This document shows positions 1 to 8,755 of a DNA stretch of 40,009 bases, piece after piece (the first letter of the stretch is position 1; each line of letters opens with the position of its first letter). Below the pieces are notes generated by a model. It made no database searches and was not told where the DNA came from. It saw only the letters and a list, made by a program, of their open reading frames with translations. The position numbers were made by a program, and so were the translations under genes. This stretch comes from Litorimonas sp964425355 (GTDB lineage: Bacteria > Pseudomonadota > Alphaproteobacteria > Caulobacterales > Maricaulaceae), in NCBI GenBank assembly GCA_964425355.1, contig CAYRMO010000010.1, positions 1 to 40,009 of the forward strand, in the 5' to 3' direction.

Positions 1-2
1 CA

Positions 3-2132
3 ATATTTGCGTCACTGCTTCTTTCGGCATTCGCGGCTTGCCAACCGAAACCAGCTAGCGACAACTTAGAAAAACCAACATCGAATGCTGGCGTATCTGC
101 CTCCGACATCATAGCCGCGCCAGCGGGCGATTGGCTTTCCCACGGCAGAACCTATGCTGAAGAGCGTTTTTCACCGCTCACCCAAGTTTCAGTTGAAAAT
201 GTAGATGAACTCGGATTGGCGTGGTCATTTGATTTGGAGACAAGCAAAGGCATAGAAGCCACGCCCATTGTCCATAATGGCGTGTTATATGTTACTGGAG
301 CATGGAATGTCGTATATGCCATTAACGCGGTAACCGGCGAACAGATTTGGGCCTTTGACCCAGAAGTTGATCGCGAACGCGGCAGCTATACATGTTGCGG
401 CATTATCAATCGCGGCGTTGCGATTTGGGGCGAAAAGGTTTTCGTTGGTACCATAGATGGACGCCTTATCGCAATTGATATTAATTCGGGTCAAAGCGTT
501 TGGGATGTCAATACAATCAACAAATCACGACCTTATACGATTACCGGTGCTCCGCGCGTTGTAAAAGGTAATGTCATTATTGGTAATGGCGGCGCTGATT
601 TAGGGGTCCGCGGCTATGTCTCTGCCTATGATGTTGATAGCGGAAAAATGAATTGGCGGTTTTATACGGTTCCCGGAAATCCTGAGGATGGGTTTGAAAA
701 CGACGCTATGGCAGATGCCGCAAAAACATGGGCCGGCGATTGGTGGACCCAAGGTGGTGGTGGCACGGTGTGGGATTCCATGGCCTATGACCCAGACTTG
801 GACTTGCTCTATATCGGTGTTGGAAATGGCTCTCCTTGGAACCATGAAGTTCGCAGTAATGGAGAGGGAGACAATCTTTTCCTGTCTTCAATTGTAGCCC
901 TTAGACCTGATACCGGAGAGTATGTGTGGCACTACCAGACAACGCCGGGCGAAACTTGGGACTATACAGCAACACAGCACATGATCCTTGCGGAGATGGA
1001 TATTGAAGGTCAGCTTCGCGACGTCATCATGCAGGCGCCTAAGAATGGTTTCTTCTATGTTTTAGACCGCAAAACCGGAGAACTCTTATCAGCAAAGAAC
1101 TTTGTTCCTATAAATTGGGCGACCCATGTGGATATTGAGACAGGACGTCCTGTTGAAATAGCGGAAGCGCGATGGCCAAATCAAACTGTACCGCGCATAC
1201 AACTGCCTGGACCTTTGGGGGGCCATAACTGGCATCCTATGTCCTACAGTCCTGATAGCGGGCTGGTCTATATTCCGGCTCATGAGCTGCCTCATGTCTA
1301 TCTCAACGATCCTAATTTTATATATGATAGCTCGTCCTGGAACACGGGGACTGATATGATAGGCGGCAATATTCCGACCGACAAAGCCATCGCTAGAGCG
1401 ACACGTGCGGCCCTCAAAGGGATGCTAATTGCCTGGGACCCAGTTAAACAAGAAGCCGCTTGGACCATCAAACATAACGGTCCGTGGAATGGCGGTGTGT
1501 TATCCACGGCCGGTAATTTGGTTTTCCAAGGCACGGCTGACGCGCACCTCAGCGCTGTGAATGCTGAAAGTGGTGAAAAAGCCTGGTCATTCTTTACCCA
1601 AACAGGAATTGTTGCGGCTCCCATATCTTTTGAAGTCAATGGAGACCAATATGTTTCTGTCGCAACGGGTTGGGGCGGCGTTTATGCCCTTACAGCAGGC
1701 GGGTTCGATCCCGTAGCAGATACAAATGCTGGACGTGTCCTCACGTTTAAAATTGGCGGCACATCACAACTTCCTGAAATTGCGACAACCGCTATAGTGA
1801 GACCTGAACCGCCCGTACAATTCGCAAATGCCGAGACAATACAAAAGGGCGAAAGCCTTTATGCCAATCGCTGCCTAGCCTGTCACGGCGTTCACGCGAT
1901 TACCATGCCGGGTCTCAATCCAAGTTTACGCTATAGTCCATCTCTAAGTGACGCTGAAACTTGGAACGGCATTATTTTGGAAGGCTGGCTCGCGGGCGGT
2001 GGCATGCCGAATTTCGGTAAAGCGCTTAGCGAAGAAGACGCTGAAGCCCTCCGCGCTTACGTCATTGCTCAAGCCCGCAGTGGTCTGGATGAAGAGTTCT
2101 ACAAAAGTCTACGACGCGAGACACAGAAATAG
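3..2132 (+). CDS. Quinohemoprotein (PQQ plus heme c) alcohol dehydrogenase, lipoprotein-type, 5' end outside the window
   Basis: The reading frame is open from base 3 and enters the window inside a signal peptide. A hydrophobic stretch ends in SAFAAC (Cys codon at 39-41), which looks like a lipobox, so the mature protein is probably a periplasm-facing lipoprotein and the true start is upstream of the window. The family motif WLSHGRTYAEERFSPL follows. The vicinal Cys-Cys pair near the PQQ site is at 393-398, the ETWDYTATQ region carries the active-site Asp, and propeller motifs such as GTVWDSMAYDPD are present. A C-terminal cytochrome domain has CLACH (1872-1886) and a likely Met ligand in GGGMPNFG. 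Type II PQQ-ADHs oxidise primary alcohols to aldehydes and pass electrons through heme c to the respiratory chain. The specific substrate is unknown. No PQQ synthesis genes are in the window. Family call is sure; lipidation is inferred. Confidence 0.93.
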   Translation: MFASLLLSAFAACQPKPASDNLEKPTSNAGVSASDIIAAPAGDWLSHGRTYAEERFSPLTQVSVENVDELGLAWSFDLETSKGIEATPIVHNGVLYVTGAWNVVYAINAVTGEQIWAFDPEVDRERGSYTCCGIINRGVAIWGEKVFVGTIDGRLIAIDINSGQSVWDVNTINKSRPYTITGAPRVVKGNVIIGNGGADLGVRGYVSAYDVDSGKMNWRFYTVPGNPEDGFENDAMADAAKTWAGDWWTQGGGGTVWDSMAYDPDLDLLYIGVGNGSPWNHEVRSNGEGDNLFLSSIVALRPDTGEYVWHYQTTPGETWDYTATQHMILAEMDIEGQLRDVIMQAPKNGFFYVLDRKTGELLSAKNFVPINWATHVDIETGRPVEIAEARWPNQTVPRIQLPGPLGGHNWHPMSYSPDSGLVYIPAHELPHVYLNDPNFIYDSSSWNTGTDMIGGNIPTDKAIARATRAALKGMLIAWDPVKQEAAWTIKHNGPWNGGVLSTAGNLVFQGTADAHLSAVNAESGEKAWSFFTQTGIVAAPISFEVNGDQYVSVATGWGGVYALTAGGFDPVADTNAGRVLTFKIGGTSQLPEIATTAIVRPEPPVQFANAETIQKGESLYANRCLACHGVHAITMPGLNPSLRYSPSLSDAETWNGIILEGWLAGGGMPNFGKALSEEDAEALRAYVIAQARSGLDEEFYKSLRRETQK

Positions 2133-2219
2133 AGTCTTTTGGATGCATCCAATCTTGAAACGGGTGCACCAAATGCTGGGATCAAGCGACGAGGAGATGC
2201 CACACCACATCTACCGCCG

Positions 2220-3326
2220 CTAAACAGCCCGCTTCTTTCTCCGTCTCCGAACCAAGGCAAATCCACCCAGCACAATCAGGGCCAATATTCCTGCGAATAG
2301 ACGTTTTCGTCGTTTCGGATTGAGCATGGTGTCCGGAAAGCCAAACTTGGTTCCACACCACCAATTACACGGCCCTTCATAAGTAATGCCTAAATTCACC
2401 GCTATCATAGGATTGGGGGCAACAACCTTGTTGCGCTCAGCATCATCACGTTCGGCCCATGGCTTTTTGTGCGACTCCAGCCAGGCTGGGAAATTAAATA
2501 CTGGCGCTAATGAATCATCCCCATCTATTAGGCCCAACTCAATCAGCCGTTCACGCCGTTGTTCTTTGAATTTGGCAGGACCAGCGTCAAACACACCCTC
2601 ATAACGATCTAGCCAATCATCCGGCACTTGCAGTGGATCATGCGGCGCCGTGAAAGCGACATAAGCAAAAAAGGGATCCCCATTCGCCCGTCGATATATT
2701 CAATAATCTTGTCGGTATAGCTAATGCTCGAATAGAAATCGTCCGCCAGCTTCGCTGGCTTACCATTTTCAAGATAGCGAACCGGCAAATCGCGAGCGAG
2801 GTTTTTTTGATCGGCAAAATGACTGGCGCCGCCTCCAACCAGACCAAAGCTTTGATCAAAGCCGCGCTGATGTGCCAATTGCTCATCACTTAGGGCCAGA
2901 TGCCACTTGCCGCTCATCATCGTCTGATATCCATGGGAGGATAGCATTTCGGCAACCGTGACGACGTCATCATGTAACTCGGCCGCATATTCGCGCAAAC
3001 CCAGCTGATTAGGCGCCCACGCTGTTTCCATTGTCCCCACGCCGGCCGCATGGTTGCTCACCCCCGTCAGCAACATAGACCGCGTCGGTGAACAGGTCGG
3101 GGCGACATAGAAATGCGGCATGAAAACCCCGCTCTGCGGCAGCTTGTCGATATTGGGGGTGCGTATACTACTCCCCAAAAAAACCTGGGTCGGACCAGCC
3201 TAAATCTTGGGCGACGATAACCAGAAAATTCGGTTTGTCTTGCGCAGATACTGCGCTTGGCAAAGCCAATAACGCCAAACACAAGCTCAAGCATAACCCT
3301 TTGCGTTTCAAGAATTTCTCGACCAT
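2220..3326 (-). pseudogene. Arylsulfatase, frameshifted twice and missing its central/C-terminal core
   Basis: Read on the minus strand, a good ribosome site (GGGGAGGAG) precedes ATG at 3326 and a signal peptide ending VSA|QDKPN. The family start NFLVIVAQDLGWSD is followed by a frameshift in a run of seven T (about 3178-3184). The next frame carries RTPNIDKL and the formylglycine motif CSPTR. A second one-base shift in a G4 run (about 2680) leads into DPFFAYVAFTAPHDPL and then PDDWLDRYEGVFDAGP. Restored, it would be only about 370 residues, against 500-560 for the family, and the second-half metal and substrate motifs (DNG region) are absent. The C-terminus instead reads into a segment with a membrane helix (about LFAGILALIVLGGFALV) and an Arg/Lys tail, which I do not recognise as sulfatase. 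Two homopolymer shifts plus an internal deletion make a functional enzyme very unlikely. Confidence 0.85.
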
Positions 3327-3452
3327 GGACACATCTCCTCCCCAAGAATGTAAGATTCACATACTCGGCACCGAAATTTCCTGAGCGAGTCATGTGCTCA
3401 TATTTATTAGACATCTGCTTTGAGTGGACAGAATATTGAGGCTATGATACCA

Positions 3453-3470
3453 ACTTGACAGTCGTAAAGT
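3453..3470 (+). promoter_or_regulatory. TetR-type palindromic operator, copy 1 (upstream of CAR-ADH)
   Basis: ACTTGACAGTCGTAAAGT, a slightly imperfect copy of the 18-bp palindrome found at six promoters here (consensus close to ACTTTACGGTCGTAAAGT). It lies 27 bases before the GTG start of the CAR-ADH gene and overlaps a TTGACA hexamer, so binding would probably block initiation. The assignment to the TetR protein at 19353 is inferred. Confidence 0.65.
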
Positions 3471-3497
3471 ATACAAAAACTTTTCAAGGTGTGTTAA

Positions 3498-6400
3498 GTG
3501 GCAAAGAAAAAATTATCTGCCCATGCTGAACGGGTTTTAAAACTTGTAAAGACTGATCCTCAGGTTGCGAGCCATATGCCAAATGAGGAACTCTGGGAAG
3601 GTTTACGAGATGCCAGCTTACCCTTAGCTGACCGCATAGATACGCTGCTAGGTGGCTATGGAGATCGCCCTGCCCTCGGCGAACGAAAATACACGCTCAA
3701 AGATATAGCTGGAACCGGAGAGTTAAGTCGGGTTTATGACAGCACGTTTGACGCCATTAGCTATTCAGATTTTCGTGACCGCATCCGGTCTGTCGCGTCG
3801 GCTTGGACAACCCAAGATAGGTTTCGCGTCAACCCTGACGATTTCGTTTGTATGATGGGGTTTGCAGGCATTGATTTTGCCGCATTTGATATCGCCTGTC
3901 TTTATGTACAAGCTGTCAGCGTGCCTATTCAAGCCAATTACGGGTTTGACGTCTTAAAGGGCATGCTCGAAAAAATTCAACCGACGGTTCTTGCGACGAC
4001 CGTCTCAGATCTAGATATGGCGGTTCGCCTAGCTGAGGTTATTCCAACCCTCAAAAGCCTTATTGTGTTCGATTATGATCCTGAGGATAGTCGCAATGTA
4101 AAGGATTGGGCTGCGGCAAAAACTGACCTCAAAGCCAACAGGTCGAATATTGCAACGATTTCAATGAACGACTTCATTGAATTGGGTGACCCAAAGGCCT
4201 GGCGGATGTTGCCAGCTCATAAAGACGGATCTGAGCGTCTAACGGCCATTGTTCACTCGTCCGGGAGTACGGGTACACCCAAAGGTGCGATGTTACCCGA
4301 ACGCGCTATTCGAAAAAGTTGGCATAATTCTCTACCCAGAGCGCCGATGATCAGTATTGGACTTGCCCCCCTCAATCATCTGATGGGTCGGGTTACGGTT
4401 ACAAGTGCATTGGGGATTGGCGGGCGTGTGAATTTCACCCTCGCAGAGGATATGTCGACTTTGATCGAGGACATTCGCACCACACGCCCGATCGTCTTTG
4501 CGGTTGTCCCGCGTATTCTGGATATGATTTATCAAGATTATCTGAACCAGGTCTCAAAGCGGGTAGATGTTTCAGGCGTCTCAGAAGAGCAAGCCCGAAA
4601 AGACATCATGAACGAGTTCAAAGGCTCTTACCTTGGCGACAGATTAATGGGTGGCACGGTCGGAAGTGCACCGACCACAAAAGAGATGCGGGACTTCATC
4701 ATGTCCTGCTTTGGTATCCAGCTCGCGAATGGCTATGGAAACACTGAGTCGGGGACCGGCACGGTCACAATGAACAACCGCATTGTCCGTCACAGCGTGA
4801 CCGATTACAGACTTCGCGATGTCCCGGAACTTGGCTATCTTACGACAGACAAACCCTATCCGCGCGGGGAGCTTTGTATCAAAACGCACACGCAAATTCT
4901 GGGCTATTACAAAAATCCTGAGGCGACAGCGAAACTCATCGACGAAGATGGCTTTTACGCAACAGGAGATATTGTCGAAGAACAAGGACCAGACCAAATC
5001 GCCATAATCGACCGGGTCAATGACGTGCTAAAGCTTTCCCAAGGCGAGTATGTTGCAGTTGGTCGTCTCGGAACCATATTTGAGACAGAAAGCGAGCTAA
5101 TTGAGCAGATATATATCTATGGGAATTCTCTAAGGTCCTATTTGGTGGCCGTCGTGGTGCCCAATGTGGCAGCCCTTGAAACGGCTCTAGGCAGTACGCC
5201 AAGCCCCTCTGCCGTCCAAGCCCTCATTCGCGAAGATTTCCAAAATGTCGGACGCGCCGCAAACCTAAAGGCCTTCGAAATCCCACGTGATTTCATCCTA
5301 GAAAGCGAATTATTTTCAACTGAGAATGGGCTGCTTACAAGTGTCCTCAAAAAGAAACGCCCAGCCCTAAAAGCCAAATATGGCAAACAGCTTGAAACAA
5401 TTTATGAAGCGGCCGAAAAACTGAAATCAGATCAGCTCAAACGTTTAAAAGACCCTGATTCAAAACTTACCACCGAAGATAAATTACGCATTCTATTGGC
5501 TAGTAATCTTGGTCTTGAGGAAGACGATATCGACAATGCCAAATCCTATCAGGGGCATGGAGGTGACTCCTTGGGATCTGTCTCTTTCTCACTGGCTATT
5601 GAGGACACATTTGGCGTGGACATTCCGTCTAACGATATTCTCAGCCCTGCGGGAAACATCGAGACATGGGCGAAATTCATCAGCAAAGGTGCGGACGGGC
5701 GCCTGCCGACATTTGAAGATATTCACGGCAAACGCACAGATGAAATCTACGCCAATGACCTAAGGCTCAGCGCATTTTTAAAGCCTGAAGATATGGCCAA
5801 AGCCGCCATGCTTCCGGCTGTCGACCCTAATGATCGAAAAACTGTTTTCCTAACAGGCGGTAATGGATTTCTTGGACGAATTGTCTGTTTAGAATGGCTC
5901 AAATCTCTCTCAGAATCCGGCGGGAAACTGATTTGCCTGATCAGAGCAGCTGATGACGCGGCTGCGAAAAAACGCCTGACCGATGCCTTTGCCAATGCGG
6001 GGGATGAGATTTTAGCAGCCTTCAAACGCTACCAAGATCACATTGAAGTTGTTGCGGGTGATTTCGGGCAACCCATGCTTGGGTTAAGCCCTGAAAAATT
6101 TGAAGTTTTGGGACAAGAAGTGGACGTCATCAGCCATGTCGGCGCGCTTGTAAACCACGTGATGGATTACCAATCGCTTTTCGCGCCTAATGTTGCGGGT
6201 GTAGCTGAGATTGTTCGCTTTGCCCTGACCGGGAAAAAGAAGTCTATAGATTTTGTCTCAACCGTGAGGGTTACACCGCATTTACAATTTAATACGGGCG
6301 GCACTGAAACGGCGAAACTGGCTGAGTCAGCTAAACTCAATGACCGATATGCCAATGGATATGCGGCCAGTAAATGGGCGGGTGAAGTCATACTCGGCCA

Positions 6401-8099
6401 AGCCCAACAAGATTATGGGCTGCCCATACGGATCTTCCGCGGTGATATGATGCTGGCCCATGGGGATATGGCCGGTCAGATTAACCTCGAAGACGTGTTC
6501 ACCCGAATACTCTATAGCATTATTAAAACGGGCTTGGCGCCGAAATCATTCTATGAGTCTAATCCCAACGGCACACGCGCTTTAGTCCCATATGCCGGAT
6601 TACCGGTTGATGTTGTCGCCGCCACAGTTGTTGGCGCGGGAAAATATTTCACCGATGCCTCGACTGTGTTCTGCATTGATAATGCCTATACGGATCTTGA
6701 AAATTCTCTAGACGCTTTTGTCGATTGGATTATCGATGCAGGCTATGAGGTTAAACGCCTAGACGCCCATGAAGATTGGCTGTCACGCTTTAAACGCCGG
6801 CTGACAGCCTTGCCAGCGCTTGAGAAAAAGCAAAGCGCCCTCGCCGTCTTAAAAGCCTATGAGGAGCCACATTCATTTGTGCCCTTTAGAATCGAGTCTA
6901 CAAATTTCCAATCGGTCGTCGACAAACTTGGAATTGCGCCAAAGGCTATGCAGCTCAATGCTGATTTTATCTATAAATGCTTAAATGATATAGCCTCGCA
7001 TGGCCTCATCAAAGCCCCATCTAAGAAACCTGTCGCAAAAAAACGTAAGACACCGAAAACCAAAACAACGCCAGCCTTTGGCGTCACATCAAAGTCTTCT
7101 GATGTTATACCGATGGGCATTGAGCGCCGCCTCCCTGGCGAGACAGATGTCGCGATTGACATTGAATATTGCGGCGTTTGCCATTCTGATCTGCATTTTG
7201 CTCATAATGATTGGGGCATAACCCAATATCCACTCGTGCCGGGTCATGAAATTATTGGCCGTGTGACAGCCATTGGACAAGACGTGTCAGAATTTTCTGT
7301 TGGCGCGCGTGTTGCGGTTGGATGTCTGGTCGACGCATGCGGATCATGCGGGAGCTGTGACGATGGCCTCGAGCAATATTGTGATGGCGGTCAGGTCCTA
7401 ACCTATAATAGTTATGACCATAGACATGACAATGCGCTCACCTTTGGCGGATATTCCGACCATATCGTCGTCAATAAAGACTTTGTCATGCAAGTGCCTG
7501 AAAACCTTGATCCTGCTGGGGCCGCGCCCCTTCTATGTGCAGGGATCACCAGCTGGTCCCCCTTAAGAGAATGGGATATTAAACCCGGCATGCGCGTTGG
7601 CATTGTAGGGCTGGGCGGGCTTGGCCATATGGGCGTAAAATTCTCTGCGGCCCTAGGGGCGCATACGGTTCTTATTTCCAGATCGGCAGACAAAGCCGCC
7701 GATGCTAAACGGCTGGGCGCGGATGAGGTTTTAATCTCTAAAGACCTAAAAGCTATGCGCGCCGCCAAAGAAAGCTTTGATTTCATTTTGGATACTGTGC
7801 CTGTCTATCACGAAATTGACGATTATCTAAAACTCCTTAAACGTGACGGCACGCTGTGTATGGTTGGCGCCTTAGAGCCTTTGGATTTCCACTCAGGGCG
7901 ACTGGCGATGCGCCGCAAGAAAATCACGGGGTCATCAATTGGCTCAATTGAACAAACCCGCGACATGCTCGCCTTTTGCGGAGAACATAATATCACGGCG
8001 GATATAGAGCTGATTAAACCTGACGCTATTAACGAAGCCTGGGCGCGCGTTGAAAAGAGTGACGTCAAATACCGCTTCGTCATAGATATGAAGGCCTAG
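3498..8099 (+). CDS. Natural fusion of carboxylic acid reductase and zinc alcohol dehydrogenase (CAR-ADH), 1533 aa
   Basis: Four units can be read in order. Adenylation domain, residues about 1-640: ATP loop HSSGSTGTPKGAM near 250-262, GYGNTESG, CAR-type LSQGEYVAVGRLG. Carrier domain about 655-740: GGDSLGS with the phosphopantetheine Ser near 690. Thioester reductase about 780-1165: NADPH loop LTGGNGFLG near 784, GALVNHV, ANGYAASKWAGE with Tyr and Lys near 953-957. After a basic Lys/Pro linker (about 1170-1192) comes a whole YahK-like medium-chain ADH: CGVCHSD, GHEIIG, CGSCGSC structural zinc loop, GLGGLGHMG, SRSADK (Arg/Ser fit NADPH), ending DVKYRFVID. CARs reduce an acid to an aldehyde using ATP and NADPH; the ADH could then give the alcohol. 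A phosphopantetheinyl transferase is needed and is not in the window. GTG start follows AAGG at 8 bases; a TetR-type operator precedes it. Substrate unknown. Confidence 0.93.
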   Translation: MAKKKLSAHAERVLKLVKTDPQVASHMPNEELWEGLRDASLPLADRIDTLLGGYGDRPALGERKYTLKDIAGTGELSRVYDSTFDAISYSDFRDRIRSVASAWTTQDRFRVNPDDFVCMMGFAGIDFAAFDIACLYVQAVSVPIQANYGFDVLKGMLEKIQPTVLATTVSDLDMAVRLAEVIPTLKSLIVFDYDPEDSRNVKDWAAAKTDLKANRSNIATISMNDFIELGDPKAWRMLPAHKDGSERLTAIVHSSGSTGTPKGAMLPERAIRKSWHNSLPRAPMISIGLAPLNHLMGRVTVTSALGIGGRVNFTLAEDMSTLIEDIRTTRPIVFAVVPRILDMIYQDYLNQVSKRVDVSGVSEEQARKDIMNEFKGSYLGDRLMGGTVGSAPTTKEMRDFIMSCFGIQLANGYGNTESGTGTVTMNNRIVRHSVTDYRLRDVPELGYLTTDKPYPRGELCIKTHTQILGYYKNPEATAKLIDEDGFYATGDIVEEQGPDQIAIIDRVNDVLKLSQGEYVAVGRLGTIFETESELIEQIYIYGNSLRSYLVAVVVPNVAALETALGSTPSPSAVQALIREDFQNVGRAANLKAFEIPRDFILESELFSTENGLLTSVLKKKRPALKAKYGKQLETIYEAAEKLKSDQLKRLKDPDSKLTTEDKLRILLASNLGLEEDDIDNAKSYQGHGGDSLGSVSFSLAIEDTFGVDIPSNDILSPAGNIETWAKFISKGADGRLPTFEDIHGKRTDEIYANDLRLSAFLKPEDMAKAAMLPAVDPNDRKTVFLTGGNGFLGRIVCLEWLKSLSESGGKLICLIRAADDAAAKKRLTDAFANAGDEILAAFKRYQDHIEVVAGDFGQPMLGLSPEKFEVLGQEVDVISHVGALVNHVMDYQSLFAPNVAGVAEIVRFALTGKKKSIDFVSTVRVTPHLQFNTGGTETAKLAESAKLNDRYANGYAASKWAGEVILGQAQQDYGLPIRIFRGDMMLAHGDMAGQINLEDVFTRILYSIIKTGLAPKSFYESNPNGTRALVPYAGLPVDVVAATVVGAGKYFTDASTVFCIDNAYTDLENSLDAFVDWIIDAGYEVKRLDAHEDWLSRFKRRLTALPALEKKQSALAVLKAYEEPHSFVPFRIESTNFQSVVDKLGIAPKAMQLNADFIYKCLNDIASHGLIKAPSKKPVAKKRKTPKTKTTPAFGVTSKSSDVIPMGIERRLPGETDVAIDIEYCGVCHSDLHFAHNDWGITQYPLVPGHEIIGRVTAIGQDVSEFSVGARVAVGCLVDACGSCGSCDDGLEQYCDGGQVLTYNSYDHRHDNALTFGGYSDHIVVNKDFVMQVPENLDPAGAAPLLCAGITSWSPLREWDIKPGMRVGIVGLGGLGHMGVKFSAALGAHTVLISRSADKAADAKRLGADEVLISKDLKAMRAAKESFDFILDTVPVYHEIDDYLKLLKRDGTLCMVGALEPLDFHSGRLAMRRKKITGSSIGSIEQTRDMLAFCGEHNITADIELIKPDAINEAWARVEKSDVKYRFVIDMKA

Positions 8100-8132
8100 G
8101 CCGCTATCAAGCAATACAGGAATTCAATCCCA

Positions 8133-8504
8133 ATGCTACATTAACTGGTCATTTTAGCGCTCGCTCTATTTGGAGCTTTCTTCACAGGCGCCGCTATCTT
8201 AAAACTGACCCGCCACTCGCATATGATAGAAGAGTTCGAAAAAATGAACCTGCCATATGGACTAGCGTTCCTGTCTGGTGCTGTTGAAATTATAATGGGT
8301 CCACTTCTGATTGTCGGAATTTGGGACCCCCTCACAGCAGGCATAGCATCGGGCATCATGGTCATTACGATGATAGGCGCAGCGATCGCGAACTTTGTGG
8401 ATCGCGACAAAGGCATGGCAATAGGCGTCCTCATCATATTCGCATTGCCGATGGTGTTGCTGTTCCTCTATCACAAGCAACATGTTTTGAATTTTCTGAA
8501 TTAG
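8133..8504 (+). pseudogene. DoxX-like small membrane protein with in-frame TAA at codon 4
   Basis: An ATG at 8133, preceded by AGGA, is followed by only two codons and then TAA (8142-8144), after which the same frame continues with LVILALALFGAFFTGAAILK and a full DoxX-like protein: KLTRHSHMIEEF, then three more hydrophobic segments (AFLSGAVEIIMGPLLIVGIW, GIMVITMIGAAIANF, AIGVLIIFALPMVLLFLY). The later in-frame ATG at 8223 would drop the first membrane helix and half of the conserved KLTGH-like motif. CTG at 8145 just after the stop could be a rare start. It lies 33 bases after the CAR-ADH gene and is probably co-transcribed. DoxX-family proteins are four-helix membrane proteins of varied or unknown role. 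Whether this one is dead or starts at CTG cannot be decided here. Confidence 0.6.
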
Positions 8505-8560
8505 GGCCAGCGGGTGCAAAATCGGCACCGAGACGACGGAATATAAAACGTTCAAATTAC

Positions 8561-8605
8561 CGTCTCCCTAGGCCTTATGCCTAGGGCCTTTAATACGAAA
8601 TTGAC
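8561..8605. repeat. REP-like hairpin element, copy 1
   Basis: A hairpin with arms CCCTAGG and CCTAGGG (8566-8586, loop CCTTATG) is followed by CCTTTAATACGA. Two more elements at 16674 and 16826 have the same plan (hairpin, then TCTTTAATGCGA or CCTTAATACGA). It lies between the DoxX-like gene and the next acyl-CoA synthetase and may also act as a transcript end. Confidence 0.6.
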
Positions 8606-8668
8606 GCCACCCTCCTGGTCCTGCCGCGCGCAATCTGCTCGACACGCTATCTCGCTAATGATAACACC

Positions 8669-8686
8669 ATTTTACAGTCGTAAAGC
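8669..8686 (+). promoter_or_regulatory. TetR-type palindromic operator, copy 2 (upstream of acyl-CoA synthetase)
   Basis: ATTTTACAGTCGTAAAGC matches the 18-bp palindrome of this window at nearly every position. It sits 70 bases before the acyl-CoA synthetase start at 8756. Confidence 0.7.
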
Positions 8687-8755
8687 CGCGCGGGGCGTTG
8701 TGGGGCAAAATGACTGACCCAAAATATAAAAACACAGGGACCGGGACCTCACATC

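Noticed and set aside
216..2132. TTG at 216 as start of the PQQ alcohol dehydrogenase.
   Set aside because: The same frame is open to base 3 and encodes a lipobox and the family motif WLSHGRTYAEERFSPL, so the real start lies before the window.
2139..2152. Perfect palindrome TTGGATGCATCCAA after the PQQ dehydrogenase gene, as terminator or operator.
   Set aside because: It has no loop, no following T-run and no second copy in the window. Too little to call.
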